The notes below the pieces were generated by a model. It saw nothing but the letters and a program-made list of their open reading frames with translations, did no database searches and was not told the origin of the DNA. 61,999 nt of DNA from an uncultured Pseudomonadota bacterium (GTDB lineage Bacteria; Pseudomonadota; Gammaproteobacteria; Burkholderiales; SG8-39): positions 1 to 61,999 of the forward strand of contig CAIKRR010000087.1 in assembly GCA_903829815.1 (NCBI GenBank). The letters are read 5' to 3'. The position numbers were made by a program, and so were the translations under genes. Shown here one piece after another: positions 1 through 9,646 of this stretch (its first letter is position 1; the number at the start of each line of letters is the position of its first letter).

Positions 1-167
1 CCGCGATGAGCGCCGTGAAGACTGCGATGTCGGCGATGAACACGGCTTACGACAGCATGAACCGCGTTGCCAAGCAGGCCGCTGAGGTCGTCGAAGTGAA
101 CTTTGCCAACGCCACTTCGACCGCTGCCGCGGCTGCGAAGAAGGGTTCATCGCGTCGCGCTGGCTGA
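1..167 (+). CDS. Phasin family protein, C-terminal fragment (5' end outside window)
   Basis: Only the last 54 codons and the stop (165-167) are inside the window; the reading frame starts at base 3. The visible peptide is rich in Ala, Met, Val and Thr with a short basic end (KKGSSRRAG), and contains AMNTAYDSMNRVAKQAAEVVE, an amphipathic helix typical of the C-terminus of PhaP-type phasins. Phasins coat polyhydroxyalkanoate granules. A PHA depolymerase gene at 32443-33672 supports PHA storage in this organism. A strong intrinsic terminator follows 35 bp downstream. The family call rests on composition and a short stretch only. Confidence 0.72.
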   Translation, partial: AMSAVKTAMSAMNTAYDSMNRVAKQAAEVVEVNFANATSTAAAAAKKGSSRRAG

Positions 168-202
168 GCATTTCAAGCGCCAGACTGACGGTCAGTACCC
201 GA

Positions 203-236
203 CCGGCGCCCGTGGCAACACGGGCGCCGGTTTTTT
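203..236 (+). terminator. Intrinsic terminator of the phasin gene
   Basis: A perfect 12-bp GC-rich stem (arms 203-214 and 219-230) is closed by a GCAA tetraloop of the GNRA class and followed by six T residues (231-236). The T tract overlaps the TAA stop of the convergent nadE gene (237-235 on the minus strand). The hairpin therefore lies just past both genes, although only the plus-strand direction has the U tract. Confidence 0.93.
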
Positions 237-2292
237 ATTCGGGCTCGTGTTCAGGAATGCGCCCAAGTGCCTCGATCCAGACCGTGGCCGGCGCATCACT
301 GGGCGCACGCCAATCACCACGCGGCGACAGCGACCCTCCCGACCCCACCTTCGGTGCATTGGGCATGGCCGAGCGCTTGTACTGGCTCTGCTCGAAAAAG
401 CGCTGCAGGAACACACCGAGCCAGCGACGGATCACCCGCAGGGAATAACCGTGTTGGGCGCCAACGGGTACATCGGGCCAGAAACCGGTATGGGGATCGT
501 GCCAGGCCGACCAGGCAAGAAAGGCAACCTTGGCCGGACCAAAGCCAAACCGCAGGGTGTGGTAGAGATGGAAATCCTGCAATTCGTAGGGCCCGACGAC
601 ATCCTCGCTGCGCTGCGCAGGCTGACCATCGATATCCCCGGGCACAAGTTCTGGACTGATCTCGGTGGCAAGCACATCGTTCAGCACCGCGCTGGCCTGT
701 GCGCCAAACAGATCACTCGAGGCAGCATGACGCACCAGATACTGAATCAGCGTCTTGGGGACACTGGCGTTGACGTTGTAATGCGACATCTGGTCACCAA
801 CGCCATAGGTGCTCCAGCCGAGGGCGATCTCCGACAGGTCGCCGGTGCCAACCACGGGTGCGCGGTGCAGATTGGCAAGCCTGAAGAGGTGGCTGGTGCG
901 CTCACCGGCCTGGACATTCTCGAAGGTGATGTCAAAGCAGCGCTCGCCGCGTGCAAAGGGATGTCCGATGTCGGCCAGCATCTGCCGGCATGCGGGTCGT
1001 ATGTCGATTTCGCCCGCCGTGACCCCGAGGGCCGCCATCAACGCGTGCGCCTGCTCGCGAGTGCGATCGCTCGTGGCAAAGCCCGGCAAGGTCCAGGCAA
1101 GTATGTTCTGGCGAGGCAGACCCATGCGGTCCATCGCCTGTGCACACACGACGAGCGCATGCGTCGAGTCAAGGCCCCCGGAGACACCGATGACAACGCG
1201 CTCGGCACGCATCGAGCGCAGGCGCTTGACCAGCCCCTGGACCTGAATGGCCAGCACCTCGGCACAGCGCTCGCTGCGTCGGGCTGGATCGCTTGGCACG
1301 TAGGGAAAACGCTCATAGCGTCGTTCGAGCAACAACGTCGAAGCAGTATCGGCATCGAGCCTGAACTCGATCGTGCGAAAACGGCCAAGACGCTCGCGCT
1401 CGCGTTCGACCGACTGCGCAAAGCTCGACTGGCGCATGCGATCGGCCACAAGCCGTTCAAGGTCGACATCGGCAAAGACGAGCTGCGAGCGCATGGCGAA
1501 GCGCTCGGTCTGGGCAAGCAGCGTGCCGTTCTCGGCGATGAGCCCATGCCCATCCCAGGCCAGTTCGGTGGTTGACTCGCCAAACCCGGCAGCACTGTAG
1601 AGGTAGGCTGCAATGCAGCGCCCCGCCTGCGTGGCGACCAGTTGCGAACGCCACGCATCCTTGCCGATGGTGATGTTGGAGGCCGACAAGTTGGTGAGTA
1701 TCGTGGCGCCAGCCAGCGCACCAAAACCCGATGGCGGCACCGGCGTCCAGAGGTCTTCGCAGATCTCGACATGGAGCTTCAGAAGTGGCAGGTCGGACGC
1801 AGCAAAGAGCAGCCCCGAACCAAAGGGCACGCACTGCTGCCCCGCGATGCTCACACGTTCGACCAGCGCAGCATCACCGGAGGCAAACTGCCGCCGCTCG
1901 TAGAATTCGAGCGAATTGGGCAGGAAGGTCTTGGGCACGACCCCAAGCACACGCCCACGATGGAGCACGGCCGCCACGTTGTAGAGACTGCCCGACACCT
2001 GTAGCGGCAGGCCCACCAGCAGCACCGGTGCAAGCCCGCACGAAGCCTCGAGCACCTGACGCAGCGCCGCCTGGCATGCCTCGAGCAATGCCTGCTGCTG
2101 AAACAGATCGTCGCACGAGTAGCCGCTCAGACCCAGCTCGGGAAACACCACCACCGATGCGTGCCGGGCTGCCGCGTCGCGTGCGAGCGCAATGGTCTCG
2201 CGGGCATTGGCCAGCGGATCGGCCAGATGAACCTGCGGCACCGCAACGGCTGCGCGCACGAAGCCGTGACGGTGCAGGTTGTAGAAGCTCAT
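235..2292 (-). CDS. nadE: Glutamine-dependent NAD+ synthetase
   Basis: Makes NAD+ by amidating deamido-NAD+ with ATP, using ammonia released from glutamine; this is the last step of NAD biosynthesis, in the cytosol. The 685-residue protein has an N-terminal nitrilase-type glutaminase domain (about 8-290) with the triad Glu52 (FPELGLSGY), Lys121 (PKTFLPN) and Cys178 (EICEDLW). The C-terminal synthetase domain has the ATP-pyrophosphatase loop SGGLDS at 371-376. The length matches the long two-domain NadE form (about 680 aa in mycobacteria) rather than the short ammonia-dependent one. I placed the start at the ATG at 2292 ([10 protein letters not shown]), which overlaps the upstream gene's stop as ATGA. 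A longer open frame continues upstream but would run into that gene. Likely last gene of the HiPIP-hrpA-EI24-nadE unit. Confidence 0.95.
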   Translation of the reverse strand: MSFYNLHRHGFVRAAVAVPQVHLADPLANARETIALARDAAARHASVVVFPELGLSGYSCDDLFQQQALLEACQAALRQVLEASCGLAPVLLVGLPLQVSGSLYNVAAVLHRGRVLGVVPKTFLPNSLEFYERRQFASGDAALVERVSIAGQQCVPFGSGLLFAASDLPLLKLHVEICEDLWTPVPPSGFGALAGATILTNLSASNITIGKDAWRSQLVATQAGRCIAAYLYSAAGFGESTTELAWDGHGLIAENGTLLAQTERFAMRSQLVFADVDLERLVADRMRQSSFAQSVERERERLGRFRTIEFRLDADTASTLLLERRYERFPYVPSDPARRSERCAEVLAIQVQGLVKRLRSMRAERVVIGVSGGLDSTHALVVCAQAMDRMGLPRQNILAWTLPGFATSDRTREQAHALMAALGVTAGEIDIRPACRQMLADIGHPFARGERCFDITFENVQAGERTSHLFRLANLHRAPVVGTGDLSEIALGWSTYGVGDQMSHYNVNASVPKTLIQYLVRHAASSDLFGAQASAVLNDVLATEISPELVPGDIDGQPAQRSEDVVGPYELQDFHLYHTLRFGFGPAKVAFLAWSAWHDPHTGFWPDVPVGAQHGYSLRVIRRWLGVFLQRFFEQSQYKRSAMPNAPKVGSGGSLSPRGDWRAPSDAPATVWIEALGRIPEHEPE

Positions 2293-3047
2293 GCGAGCAC
2301 TCCCTCGATCAGGCGAGCACCGGGCCTGCGGGTCAATCGCAGCGCCTGCAGGCGAGCAAGTCCGAAGTGGGTGAAGGCCAGCCCACCGAGAACCGGCACG
2401 AAGAATCCGAGGACTGGCACATGCCCGAGCACGGCAAGGACAATACCAAGGCCCCACCACTGACCCCGACAGGCAACGAGCAGTTCACGCAACTCGGCCG
2501 CATCAGCATGTTCGGCGAGTGCGTCATAGCGAAACAGGCGCTGATTGAAAAACCCGAAGAGCAGAACCGGAATCACCGGCCAGAGAAAGGGCATCAGCCA
2601 AAGCGGCAAGGTGCCAAGCGCGAGCAGCATGAGAATGACCAGCGTGGCCGTGGCATTCCACACGCTGCCTGCCAGGCTTCCGCCCTGCCGACGCTCGAGT
2701 TGCGGGTAGCGATCAGCTGCCACATGCCGGATGATCACCGGCATCGATACGACGCTGATGATGAGTGAAGCCGTCACCAGCACCAGAGGGATGAATACCA
2801 TGGCCAGCAACACCCAGACCAGAATGGTGGCCATGGCCGACAGCGGCCATATGTCGACCATCGAGCGGTAGACCTCGGTTGCAGCCAGGTGAGTCTGAAC
2901 CGCATCGAACACCTGATGACCGAAGATCACGGCGAGCACGCTCCAGATGATCAGCGCGACGGCCATCGGCCAGATCATCAGCAGCCACATCCGCGGGTGG
3001 ACGAGGCTCGCCAGAGCTCCCAGCAAGGCCTCGAAGATTTCTCTCAT
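2289..3047 (-). CDS. EI24 domain-containing (CysZ-like) membrane protein
   Basis: The 252-residue protein has four to six hydrophobic segments, for example residues about 20-43 ([15 protein letters not shown]), 73-95 ([17 protein letters not shown]), the regions around 135-165, and around 205-225. This pattern and the N-terminal [17 protein letters not shown] fit the EI24/CysZ family. CysZ members transport sulfate, but many betaproteobacterial EI24 proteins have no known substrate, and no sulfur-assimilation gene is next to it. It starts 9 bp after hrpA and its stop overlaps the nadE start by 4 bp, so translation is probably coupled. The inner-membrane location is clear; the substrate is not. 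Confidence 0.82.
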   Translation of the reverse strand: MREIFEALLGALASLVHPRMWLLMIWPMAVALIIWSVLAVIFGHQVFDAVQTHLAATEVYRSMVDIWPLSAMATILVWVLLAMVFIPLVLVTASLIISVVSMPVIIRHVAADRYPQLERRQGGSLAGSVWNATATLVILMLLALGTLPLWLMPFLWPVIPVLLFGFFNQRLFRYDALAEHADAAELRELLVACRGQWWGLGIVLAVLGHVPVLGFFVPVLGGLAFTHFGLARLQALRLTRRPGARLIEGVLA

Positions 3048-3056
3048 GGTGATCTC

Positions 3057-6000
3057 TCAGGGTCGAAAGATAGTGTGCCACATCTTCTCGAGCCGCTTGA
3101 CCGACACCGGTGTCGGGGTCCTCAGCTCCTGGGCGAAGAGCGCCACCCGCAATTCCTCGAGCAGCCAGCCAAACTGTTCGATCTGCGGATCGAGCGAGCC
3201 GTTGGCGTGTGCGCGGGTCAGGGCGCGGCGCCACTGCGTCTGGAGCGGCACCAGCTGTACCGCAAGACGCTGGTCGCGGGCAGGGTCGGCGCGCAGCTTG
3301 TCCATGCGCAGCGCCACCGCCTGAAGGTAGCGCGGCAAGTGGCCCAGACGCTCAGTCGGCAAACCGGTGATGAACCCGCGATAGACCAGGCGCCCCAACT
3401 GTGACTCCATGTCGGCTGCGGCGTCGCGATGCGACCGAGAGAGCACCTGCAGGCGGCGCAACAGGTCGCGGTGCAGTTCGAGCACGCCGGTGAGCAGACG
3501 CGCGAGTTCCTGGGCAATGAGGCTGACCCGGGCGCGCGACTCGGCCAAGCGTGCATCAAAGGCCGCCCCATCCCGCGGCAGCGGCTCGTTGAGACAGGCC
3601 CGATGAATGGCGGCGGCCACCAGTTCGTCGCGCAGTTCGGCCGCGTCACCAAGAGCACCATAGGCAAGCGTCAGCTTCTGCAGCCCGGGCAATCCCTTTT
3701 CCATCTGTCGGATCGGGTCCTTCAACGCAATGCGATAGAGGCGCGTGAGCCCACCCAGATGAGCCTCCCGTGCGAGTTCGGGCGAATCGAATACTTCCAG
3801 CGTGACACCGCTGCCTGCATCGACCAGGCCGGGGTAGCCCACCAGCGTGGCATTGCCACGGCGCAGTTCCATCATCTCCTCGAGGGCACCAAAGCACCAG
3901 GTGGTGGCAACATCACCCGGCGCCCCGGCACTGCCGCTCGCCGCGCCCCCCTTGCCTTCCTCCTCTGCAGGCCGATGGCCCGCACCAGGCGCCTTGCCCG
4001 AAGCTGCACCAGCACCCGCCTTCAAGGCCTCGGCGGCCACATCGCGAAACAAGCGCTCGGCCTCGGCACCGAGTTCGGCGCGCAACTGGAGCACATTGCG
4101 CCCCATGGCGAGTTGCCGCCCGTGCTCGTCGATCACCCGTACGTTCATGAACAGATGAGCCGGCAGCACCTCGGGGCGAAAGGCGTCGCGCGTGATGTCG
4201 ACCTGATGCACCGTGCGCGCATGGCGGATGAGGGCGTCAATCAGCGAGCCGCGCGCAGTGGCGCCTTCATCGGCCACGAACCCTGCCGCGAACGCGGGCA
4301 AGGGTCCCAGGCGATGGCGCAGTTTCTGCGGCAATGAACGCGCCAGTTGCTGGACCTTTTCCGCCAGCAAGCCAGGTACCAGCCATTCGCACCGCTCGGC
4401 CGAAACCTGGTTGAGCGCGAGAAGCGGCACGGTCAGCGTCACGCCATCGCGCACCCCGCCCGGGTCATGCTCGTAGTCAAGCGCAAGACTGCGTCCGGCC
4501 ACCGTGAACATCGGTGGAAACTGGGCGGTCGTGATGCCGGCTGCCTCATGCCGCATCAGGCTCTCGCGCTCCAGATGCAGCAGTCGAGGCTGCTCGCGCT
4601 CGGCACGTGCTCGCCAGCGCTCGAGAGTATGCGTGTCACGCACCTCGGCCGGAATCACGCTTTCATAGAAACCGAAGATCAATTCGTCATCGACCAGTAC
4701 GTCGGGACGACGCGACTTCGCCTCGAGCTTCTCGATCTCGGCGATCAGTCGCCGGTTGTGAAGGAAAAACGGTGCACGGCTCTCGAAGTCCCCTTCGACC
4801 AGCGCACTGCGGATGAAGATCGCCCGCGCGGTACGCGGATCGAGCCGGCCAAAATCGACCCGTCGACCCGAATAGACCGGAATACCGTAGAGCGTGCCAC
4901 GCTCCAGGGCCACCACCTGGCCAGCGCGCTTCTCCCAGTGGGGCTCGGCCTGGTGACGACGCATCAGATGCGCCCCGACCGATTCGATCCAGACCGGATC
5001 AATCACCGCCACGCAGCGCGCGTAGAGGCGTGACGTCTCGGTCATCTCGGCCGCCATGACCCAGCGCGGCTGCTTTTTGGCCAGACGCGACCCGGGGTGG
5101 AGCTGAAACCGGATACCCCGTGCGCCCAGGTACCCGCCTTCATCCAGCTTGAGCCCGAGATTGCCGAGCAAGCCCGCCAGCAGCGCCCGATGAACAGGCT
5201 GGTGCAGGGCTGGATCCACCCGCGGTTCGCTCAGCACCACCCGTGGAACCCGCGCATCGGCCGGCAGATCGCGCACCAGTTCACGCAACTGGCCGACGAC
5301 CTCGCGCCACTCGCGCATGCGGATGAACGACAGAAAGCGCTCACGGCACAGCCGATGCAGGCCACGCTGTGACTGCGCCGTGGCCGCCTCCTCATAGAAA
5401 CTCCAGAGCTTCAGAAACGACATGAAATCCGATCGCTCGTCGGCGAGCAGTCGGTGCGCCTCGTCGGCAGCCTGCGCCCGCTCAAGCGGCCGTTCGCGCG
5501 GGTCCTGTACCGACAGCGCCGCCGCAATCACGATCACCTCGGCCAGACAGCCTTCGGTACGTGCGGCAAGCACCATGCGTGCAATGCGTGGGTCGACCGG
5601 CAACGCGGCCAGATCGCGCCCGATGCGGGTGATATCGCGCGCCTCGTCGATGGCACCCAGTTCCTGCAGCAAGGCATAACCATCGGCGATCGCCCGCGAT
5701 GCCGGCGGATCGATGAAGGGAAACGATTCGACCGCCGCCAGGCCGAGTGCGCGCATGCGCAGAATCACCGCCGCCAGCGATGAGCGCAGGATCTCCGGAT
5801 CGGTGAACGGCGTTCGCTTGTCGAAATCGTCCTGGTCGTAGAGCCGGATACACACGCCGGCCGCTACCCGCCCGCAGCGACCAGCACGCTGATTGGCCGC
5901 AGCCTGCGAGATGCGTTCGATCTGCAACTGCTCGACCTTGTTGCGGTAACTGTAGCGCTTGACCCGAGCGGTACCGACGTCGATCACGTAGCGGATACCG

Positions 6001-6935
6001 GGGACGGTCAGCGAGGTCTCGGCCACGTTGGTGGCGAGCACGATGCGCCGAGCACTCGAGCGTCGAAACACCCGCTCCTGCTCGGCCGCCGAGAGCCGTG
6101 CATAGAGCGGCAGAATTTCGGTGGCAGCGGGGAGATGCCGCGCCAGATGGCCCGCAGCATCGCGAATCTCGCGCTCGCCGGGCAGGAAAACCAGCACATC
6201 ACCGGGCCCCTCGCGAGCCAGTTCATCAACCGCGCGCGTGATGGCAACAACCGTCTCGTCATCGTCTGCGTCTTCATCCTCGACCGGTCGATAACGCACC
6301 TCGACCGGGTAGAGTCGGCCCGACACCTCGATCACCGGTGCATTGTCGAAGTGGACGCTGAATCGGGTCGCGTCGATCGTGGCCGAGGTGACGATGAGCT
6401 TGAAGTCGGGCCGGCGCGCCAGCACGCCCTTCAGATAGCCGAGCAGAAAGTCGATATTGAGGCTGCGCTCGTGGGCCTCATCGATGATGAGCGTGTCGTA
6501 CTGGCGCAGATCGGGGTCCTTCTGCGTCTCGGCCAGCAGGATGCCATCGGTCATCAGCTTCACATAACCGCGCTCGCTGGTCCGATCGGTGAAGCGGATC
6601 TTGTAGCCCACGGCCTCGCCCAGCGGCGTGTGCAGTTCTTCGGCGATGCGGGTGGCGGTCGCCCGTGCCGCGATCCGACGCGGCTGGGTGTGTCCGATCA
6701 GGCCATCGACACCCCGGCCGATCGACAGGCAGATCTTGGGCAACTGGGTCGTCTTGCCCGACCCGGTCTCGCCACAGACGATGACGACCGGGTTTTCCGT
6801 GATGGCGCGCGCGATGTCTTCGCGGCGGGCGCTGACCGGGAGGTCAGGCGGAAATTCAGGCTTTGGAAGCGCAGCGAGCCGCGCTGCACGTCGCGCAGCA
6901 CGGCTCGCCTCGTCACGCCCTCGGGGACCCGCCAC
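3057..6935 (-). CDS. hrpA: ATP-dependent RNA helicase HrpA (DEAH box)
   Basis: A 1292-residue DEAH-box helicase, close to the roughly 1300 aa of E. coli HrpA, which helps rescue stalled or collided ribosomes. Visible motifs are Walker A GETGSGKT (55-62), DEAH (152-155), SATI (motif III), the HA2 region after the second RecA domain, and a long C-terminal extension (DUF3418 type). A Gly/Ala-rich linker (GAGAASGKAPGAG) sits in the C-terminal half. The start is a GTG at 6935; an in-frame stop lies shortly upstream, so little extension is possible. It begins 30 bp after the HiPIP stop and ends 9 bp before the EI24 gene, suggesting one transcript. Confidence 0.95.
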   Translation of the reverse strand: MAGPRGRDEASRAARRAARLAALPKPEFPPDLPVSARREDIARAITENPVVIVCGETGSGKTTQLPKICLSIGRGVDGLIGHTQPRRIAARATATRIAEELHTPLGEAVGYKIRFTDRTSERGYVKLMTDGILLAETQKDPDLRQYDTLIIDEAHERSLNIDFLLGYLKGVLARRPDFKLIVTSATIDATRFSVHFDNAPVIEVSGRLYPVEVRYRPVEDEDADDDETVVAITRAVDELAREGPGDVLVFLPGEREIRDAAGHLARHLPAATEILPLYARLSAAEQERVFRRSSARRIVLATNVAETSLTVPGIRYVIDVGTARVKRYSYRNKVEQLQIERISQAAANQRAGRCGRVAAGVCIRLYDQDDFDKRTPFTDPEILRSSLAAVILRMRALGLAAVESFPFIDPPASRAIADGYALLQELGAIDEARDITRIGRDLAALPVDPRIARMVLAARTEGCLAEVIVIAAALSVQDPRERPLERAQAADEAHRLLADERSDFMSFLKLWSFYEEAATAQSQRGLHRLCRERFLSFIRMREWREVVGQLRELVRDLPADARVPRVVLSEPRVDPALHQPVHRALLAGLLGNLGLKLDEGGYLGARGIRFQLHPGSRLAKKQPRWVMAAEMTETSRLYARCVAVIDPVWIESVGAHLMRRHQAEPHWEKRAGQVVALERGTLYGIPVYSGRRVDFGRLDPRTARAIFIRSALVEGDFESRAPFFLHNRRLIAEIEKLEAKSRRPDVLVDDELIFGFYESVIPAEVRDTHTLERWRARAEREQPRLLHLERESLMRHEAAGITTAQFPPMFTVAGRSLALDYEHDPGGVRDGVTLTVPLLALNQVSAERCEWLVPGLLAEKVQQLARSLPQKLRHRLGPLPAFAAGFVADEGATARGSLIDALIRHARTVHQVDITRDAFRPEVLPAHLFMNVRVIDEHGRQLAMGRNVLQLRAELGAEAERLFRDVAAEALKAGAGAASGKAPGAGHRPAEEEGKGGAASGSAGAPGDVATTWCFGALEEMMELRRGNATLVGYPGLVDAGSGVTLEVFDSPELAREAHLGGLTRLYRIALKDPIRQMEKGLPGLQKLTLAYGALGDAAELRDELVAAAIHRACLNEPLPRDGAAFDARLAESRARVSLIAQELARLLTGVLELHRDLLRRLQVLSRSHRDAAADMESQLGRLVYRGFITGLPTERLGHLPRYLQAVALRMDKLRADPARDQRLAVQLVPLQTQWRRALTRAHANGSLDPQIEQFGWLLEELRVALFAQELRTPTPVSVKRLEKMWHTIFRP

Positions 6936-6965
6936 GCGAGATGCTGCGAGCCCCAGGATGAACGC

Positions 6966-7274
6966 TCAGGCAGGCTTCTTGGCGTGGGCAGCGCACCAGC
7001 CAGAGCCGGCAACAAGCTTGCCGCCAAAGGCTGCGCACGGCCCGGTTGCGTCGGTGGCCTTGGCCTGGAACAGTGCGCAGTTGCTGCACTTGGCGCCAGC
7101 CACATAGGAGGGGGACTTGGCCTTGTCGACCTTGGTGGCATCCGCCTTGTAGCCCAGGGCCGAGGCGGCCGGATCGGTTTCCTTCAGTGTGTCAGCGGCA
7201 GTGGCCGTGCGCGCGGTGGCGGCAGCGGCGGCGCCAACGGCAACAAGCGTGAAGAATTTACGACGATTGGTCAT
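6966..7274 (-). CDS. High-potential iron-sulfur protein (HiPIP)
   Basis: A 102-residue precursor of a small periplasmic 4Fe-4S electron carrier. The N-terminus has a twin-arginine-like motif (NRRKFFTL) and an Ala-rich hydrophobic stretch, with probable cleavage near residue 27 (TATAAD). Four cysteines, Cys63, Cys66, Cys80 and Cys94, have the HiPIP spacing C-x2-C-x13-C-x13-C, with the typical GGKLVAGSGWC context. HiPIPs carry electrons between bc1-type complexes and terminal acceptors in many proteobacteria. A good ribosome binding site (AGGAG, 7 nt from the ATG) supports the start. It is the first gene of the minus-strand unit that includes hrpA; the functional link to an RNA helicase is unclear. 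Confidence 0.93.
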   Translation of the reverse strand: MTNRRKFFTLVAVGAAAAATARTATAADTLKETDPAASALGYKADATKVDKAKSPSYVAGAKCSNCALFQAKATDATGPCAAFGGKLVAGSGWCAAHAKKPA

Positions 7275-7491
7275 TTCGATGCTCCTGAAGGAAAACCTGC
7301 TACGTGCAGTGGAAGACTGACTTGAAAGAGGCCCTATTCTACCCTCCAGGCACCGCCGTCGCGAGTCTGTCTCCGCCGCTCACCAGCCCCCTGGCCTCGG
7401 ACGGGCGGCAGTGCGTCAGCCATCGACACCGAGCGCCTGGTGCCGGTAAAAAGACAGGGCGCAGTGGGCAGTGGTATTGTCGGCGCACCAC

Positions 7492-7507
7492 GGTGCACGG
7501 TGCACGG
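7492..7507. repeat. Short tandem/inverted GTGCAC repeat upstream of the first Bug gene
   Basis: CGGTGCA occurs twice in tandem here, and the overlapping bases GCACC-AC-GGTGC form a small palindrome just to the left. It lies 31-46 bp before the ATG at 7538, within the 263-bp divergent spacer between the HiPIP and Bug genes. It could be an operator, but it is short and may be chance. I see nothing else clear in that spacer. Confidence 0.3.
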
Positions 7508-7537
7508 GCAGGGGCCAGGACGAGGGCAAGGACATCC

Positions 7538-8560
7538 ATGAGCACATTCCAGCAAACCGCCCGGCTCGGTTGCCGATCCAGCCTGAGCCTTGGCTTTGCG
7601 GGCGCCATCATTCTCACCCTGGCCTGCGCGGGCGCGGTCGACGTTGCGCATGCGCAGACCAGCACCTGGCCCAACCACCCGGTCAAGATCATCGTGCCGT
7701 TCGGGGCGGGTGGGCCTGCCGACATCTACGGTCGCAGCATCGCGCAAGGCCTGACCGAGGGCCTGGGACAACAGTTCATCGTCGAAGATCGTCCGGGGGC
7801 AGGCTCGGTGCCTGGCACCGACGCCGTGGCCAAGGCCCCACCCGATGGCTACACCCTCGCGATCATCTCGAACACGCAGGCGATCAACGAGACCCTGTAC
7901 CCCAAGTTGCCCTACGCACTGCTGCGCGACTTTGCGCCAGTGACCCAGGTGAACTCGATGCCCAACGTGCTGGTCGTGAGCCCGGGCCTGGGCATCAGCA
8001 GCGTCGCCGATCTGGTGGCCGCAGCCCGGCAGCAACCGGGCAAGCTCAACTACTCATCCTCGGGCTCAGGTACGCCCTACCACCTGGCCGCTGAACTCTT
8101 CAAGACCATGGCGGGCGTGGACATCGTGCACGTACCCTACCGGGCAAGTGGCGATGCACGCACGGCGGTGCTTGCCGGGCAGGTCCAGATGATGTTCGAC
8201 TCGCTGCCGACCACGCTGCCGCAGATCAAGGCGGGCAAGATGCGGGGTCTGGCCATCACCAGCACGAAGCGCTCGAACCTCCTGCCCGACATACCGACCA
8301 TGATCGAGGCCGGTATCAGCGGCTATGAGGCCGACCTGTGGATCGGGCTTCTGGCCCCCCGGGGCACGCCGGTTGCCATCATCGATCGGCTCCAATCAAC
8401 CGCGGCACGGTATCTGGCGCGCGCCGATGTGATCGCCAATTACCATGCGCAAGGAACGGTTCCCATCGGCAGCACCCCGGCCCAATTCGCCACGGTGCTG
8501 CAGACCGAGGTCGAGAAGTGGGGGCGCGTGGTGAAGTTTTCGGGCGCCACCGTCGACTGA
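7538..8560 (+). CDS. Bug/TctC-type tripartite tricarboxylate transporter receptor (1)
   Basis: A 340-residue periplasmic solute receptor of the Bug (Bordetella uptake gene) family. It has an N-terminal export signal with a hydrophobic core at about 18-36 ending in AHAQ. The mature protein opens with the family pattern WPNHPVKIIVPFGAGGPADIY and includes PGAGS and DGYTL. Bug proteins bind carboxylates, amino acids or vitamins for TctAB-type transporters. No TctA or TctB gene is in the window, so this is an orphan receptor, as is common in Burkholderiales. The start is the ATG at 7538, which puts the signal peptide right at the N-terminus; the open frame extends further upstream but without similarity. 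A second Bug gene follows after 41 bp. Confidence 0.93.
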   Translation: MSTFQQTARLGCRSSLSLGFAGAIILTLACAGAVDVAHAQTSTWPNHPVKIIVPFGAGGPADIYGRSIAQGLTEGLGQQFIVEDRPGAGSVPGTDAVAKAPPDGYTLAIISNTQAINETLYPKLPYALLRDFAPVTQVNSMPNVLVVSPGLGISSVADLVAAARQQPGKLNYSSSGSGTPYHLAAELFKTMAGVDIVHVPYRASGDARTAVLAGQVQMMFDSLPTTLPQIKAGKMRGLAITSTKRSNLLPDIPTMIEAGISGYEADLWIGLLAPRGTPVAIIDRLQSTAARYLARADVIANYHAQGTVPIGSTPAQFATVLQTEVEKWGRVVKFSGATVD

Positions 8561-8601
8561 AGTCACAGGCGGGCAGTCCCGACTCGCATCGAGGAGACAT
8601 C

Positions 8602-9582
8602 ATGATCGAGGAATTCAGCCGCCAGGCTGCCCTGACAGTCTGTCTGGCATTGGCATCGGTTCATGTCGGTGCGGCGCACGCCGACACCTGGCCCAACCGG
8701 CCCATCCGGATCATCGTGCCCTTTGCCCCGGGCGGCCCGGACGTGACGGCGCGTATCGTAGGCCAGGACCTGGGTAACCGTCTCGGGGTGCAATTCATCA
8801 TCGAGAACAAGCCTGGCGCCAACGGCATCATCGGCGCCGAGATCGTCGCCAAGGCAGCACCCGATGGCTACACGCTGATGGTGACCTCGACCTCGATCGC
8901 GATCAATCCGAGCGTCTATCGCAAACTGCCCTTCGATCCGGCGCGCGACTTCACCCCCATTACCTCGATTGCGGCGATCGAAGGACTGCTGGTTGCGGTC
9001 AATGCCAGCAACCCCGCCCGTACCTTGCAGGAATTTCTGGCCTGGGCGCGTGCCGGCAACAAGGTGGCCTACGGCTCACCCGGACACGGCAACCAGATCC
9101 ATGTGGCGTCGGCACTCTTCGAGTCGATGGCACGCCTGGACATGGTGCACATTCCCTACAAAGGTGCCGGCCCTGCCGTGGCGGCCTTGCTCGCCAACGA
9201 AGTACAGGTGCTGCTGGTGACCCCGCCCCTGTCGCTGCCGCACATCCAGTCGGGCAAGCTGCGGGCACTGGCCTACACGCACACCGCTCGGGCCTCGTTC
9301 CTGCCAGCGGTTCCCACAATGGCCGAGGCCGGATTCCCCGGTTTCGTCATCGATGGCGGCTGGTTCGGACTGTTTGGTCCGGCCGGGTTGCCAGCCGACA
9401 TCGTCGACCGACTCAACGCAGGGGTGCGCGAAGCGTTGGCCACCGCCACCGTACGCGATCGCATCACGGCACTGGGCCTGGAGCCAGTGGGCAACTCGGC
9501 GCAAGCCTTCCGTGCCACCCTCGAGACTGACATCCGTCGATACACCGAGATGGTCCGCACGGCGAAGATCCAGCCGGAATAG
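8602..9582 (+). CDS. Bug/TctC-type tripartite tricarboxylate transporter receptor (2)
   Basis: A 326-residue periplasmic receptor of the same family as the preceding gene, clearly diverged from it. The signal peptide (about 1-27, ending AAHAD) is followed by TWPNRPIRIIVPFAPGGPDV, KPGANG and PDGYTLMV, which are Bug family hallmarks. The start at 8602 has a strong ribosome binding site (GAGGAGA, 6 nt spacing). It probably shares a transcript with the first Bug gene. An inverted repeat at 9601-9632 lies after the stop. The ligand is unknown. The nearby amidohydrolase and SDR suggest that the receptors feed a carboxylate catabolic route, but this is inference. Confidence 0.93.
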   Translation: MIEEFSRQAALTVCLALASVHVGAAHADTWPNRPIRIIVPFAPGGPDVTARIVGQDLGNRLGVQFIIENKPGANGIIGAEIVAKAAPDGYTLMVTSTSIAINPSVYRKLPFDPARDFTPITSIAAIEGLLVAVNASNPARTLQEFLAWARAGNKVAYGSPGHGNQIHVASALFESMARLDMVHIPYKGAGPAVAALLANEVQVLLVTPPLSLPHIQSGKLRALAYTHTARASFLPAVPTMAEAGFPGFVIDGGWFGLFGPAGLPADIVDRLNAGVREALATATVRDRITALGLEPVGNSAQAFRATLETDIRRYTEMVRTAKIQPE

Positions 9583-9600
9583 ATCGCCTGCAGCAAGCCT

Positions 9601-9632
9601 GCCTCGCCCGATGGCATTGCACCGGGCGAGGC
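9601..9632. terminator. Hairpin between convergent genes, possible bidirectional terminator
   Basis: A perfect 10-bp inverted repeat (arms 9601-9610 and 9623-9632, GCCTCGCCCG and its complement) with a 12-nt loop lies between the Bug gene ending at 9582 and the SDR gene ending at 9647. There is no T tract on either side, so any termination would be weak or factor-assisted. Confidence 0.5.
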
Positions 9633-9646
9633 TCTGCATCCGGCAA

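Noticed and set aside
103-1575. 490-codon plus-strand open frame opposite nadE
   Set aside because: It is antisense to a complete NadE with all motifs and shows no recognisable family. Long antisense frames are expected in high-GC DNA.
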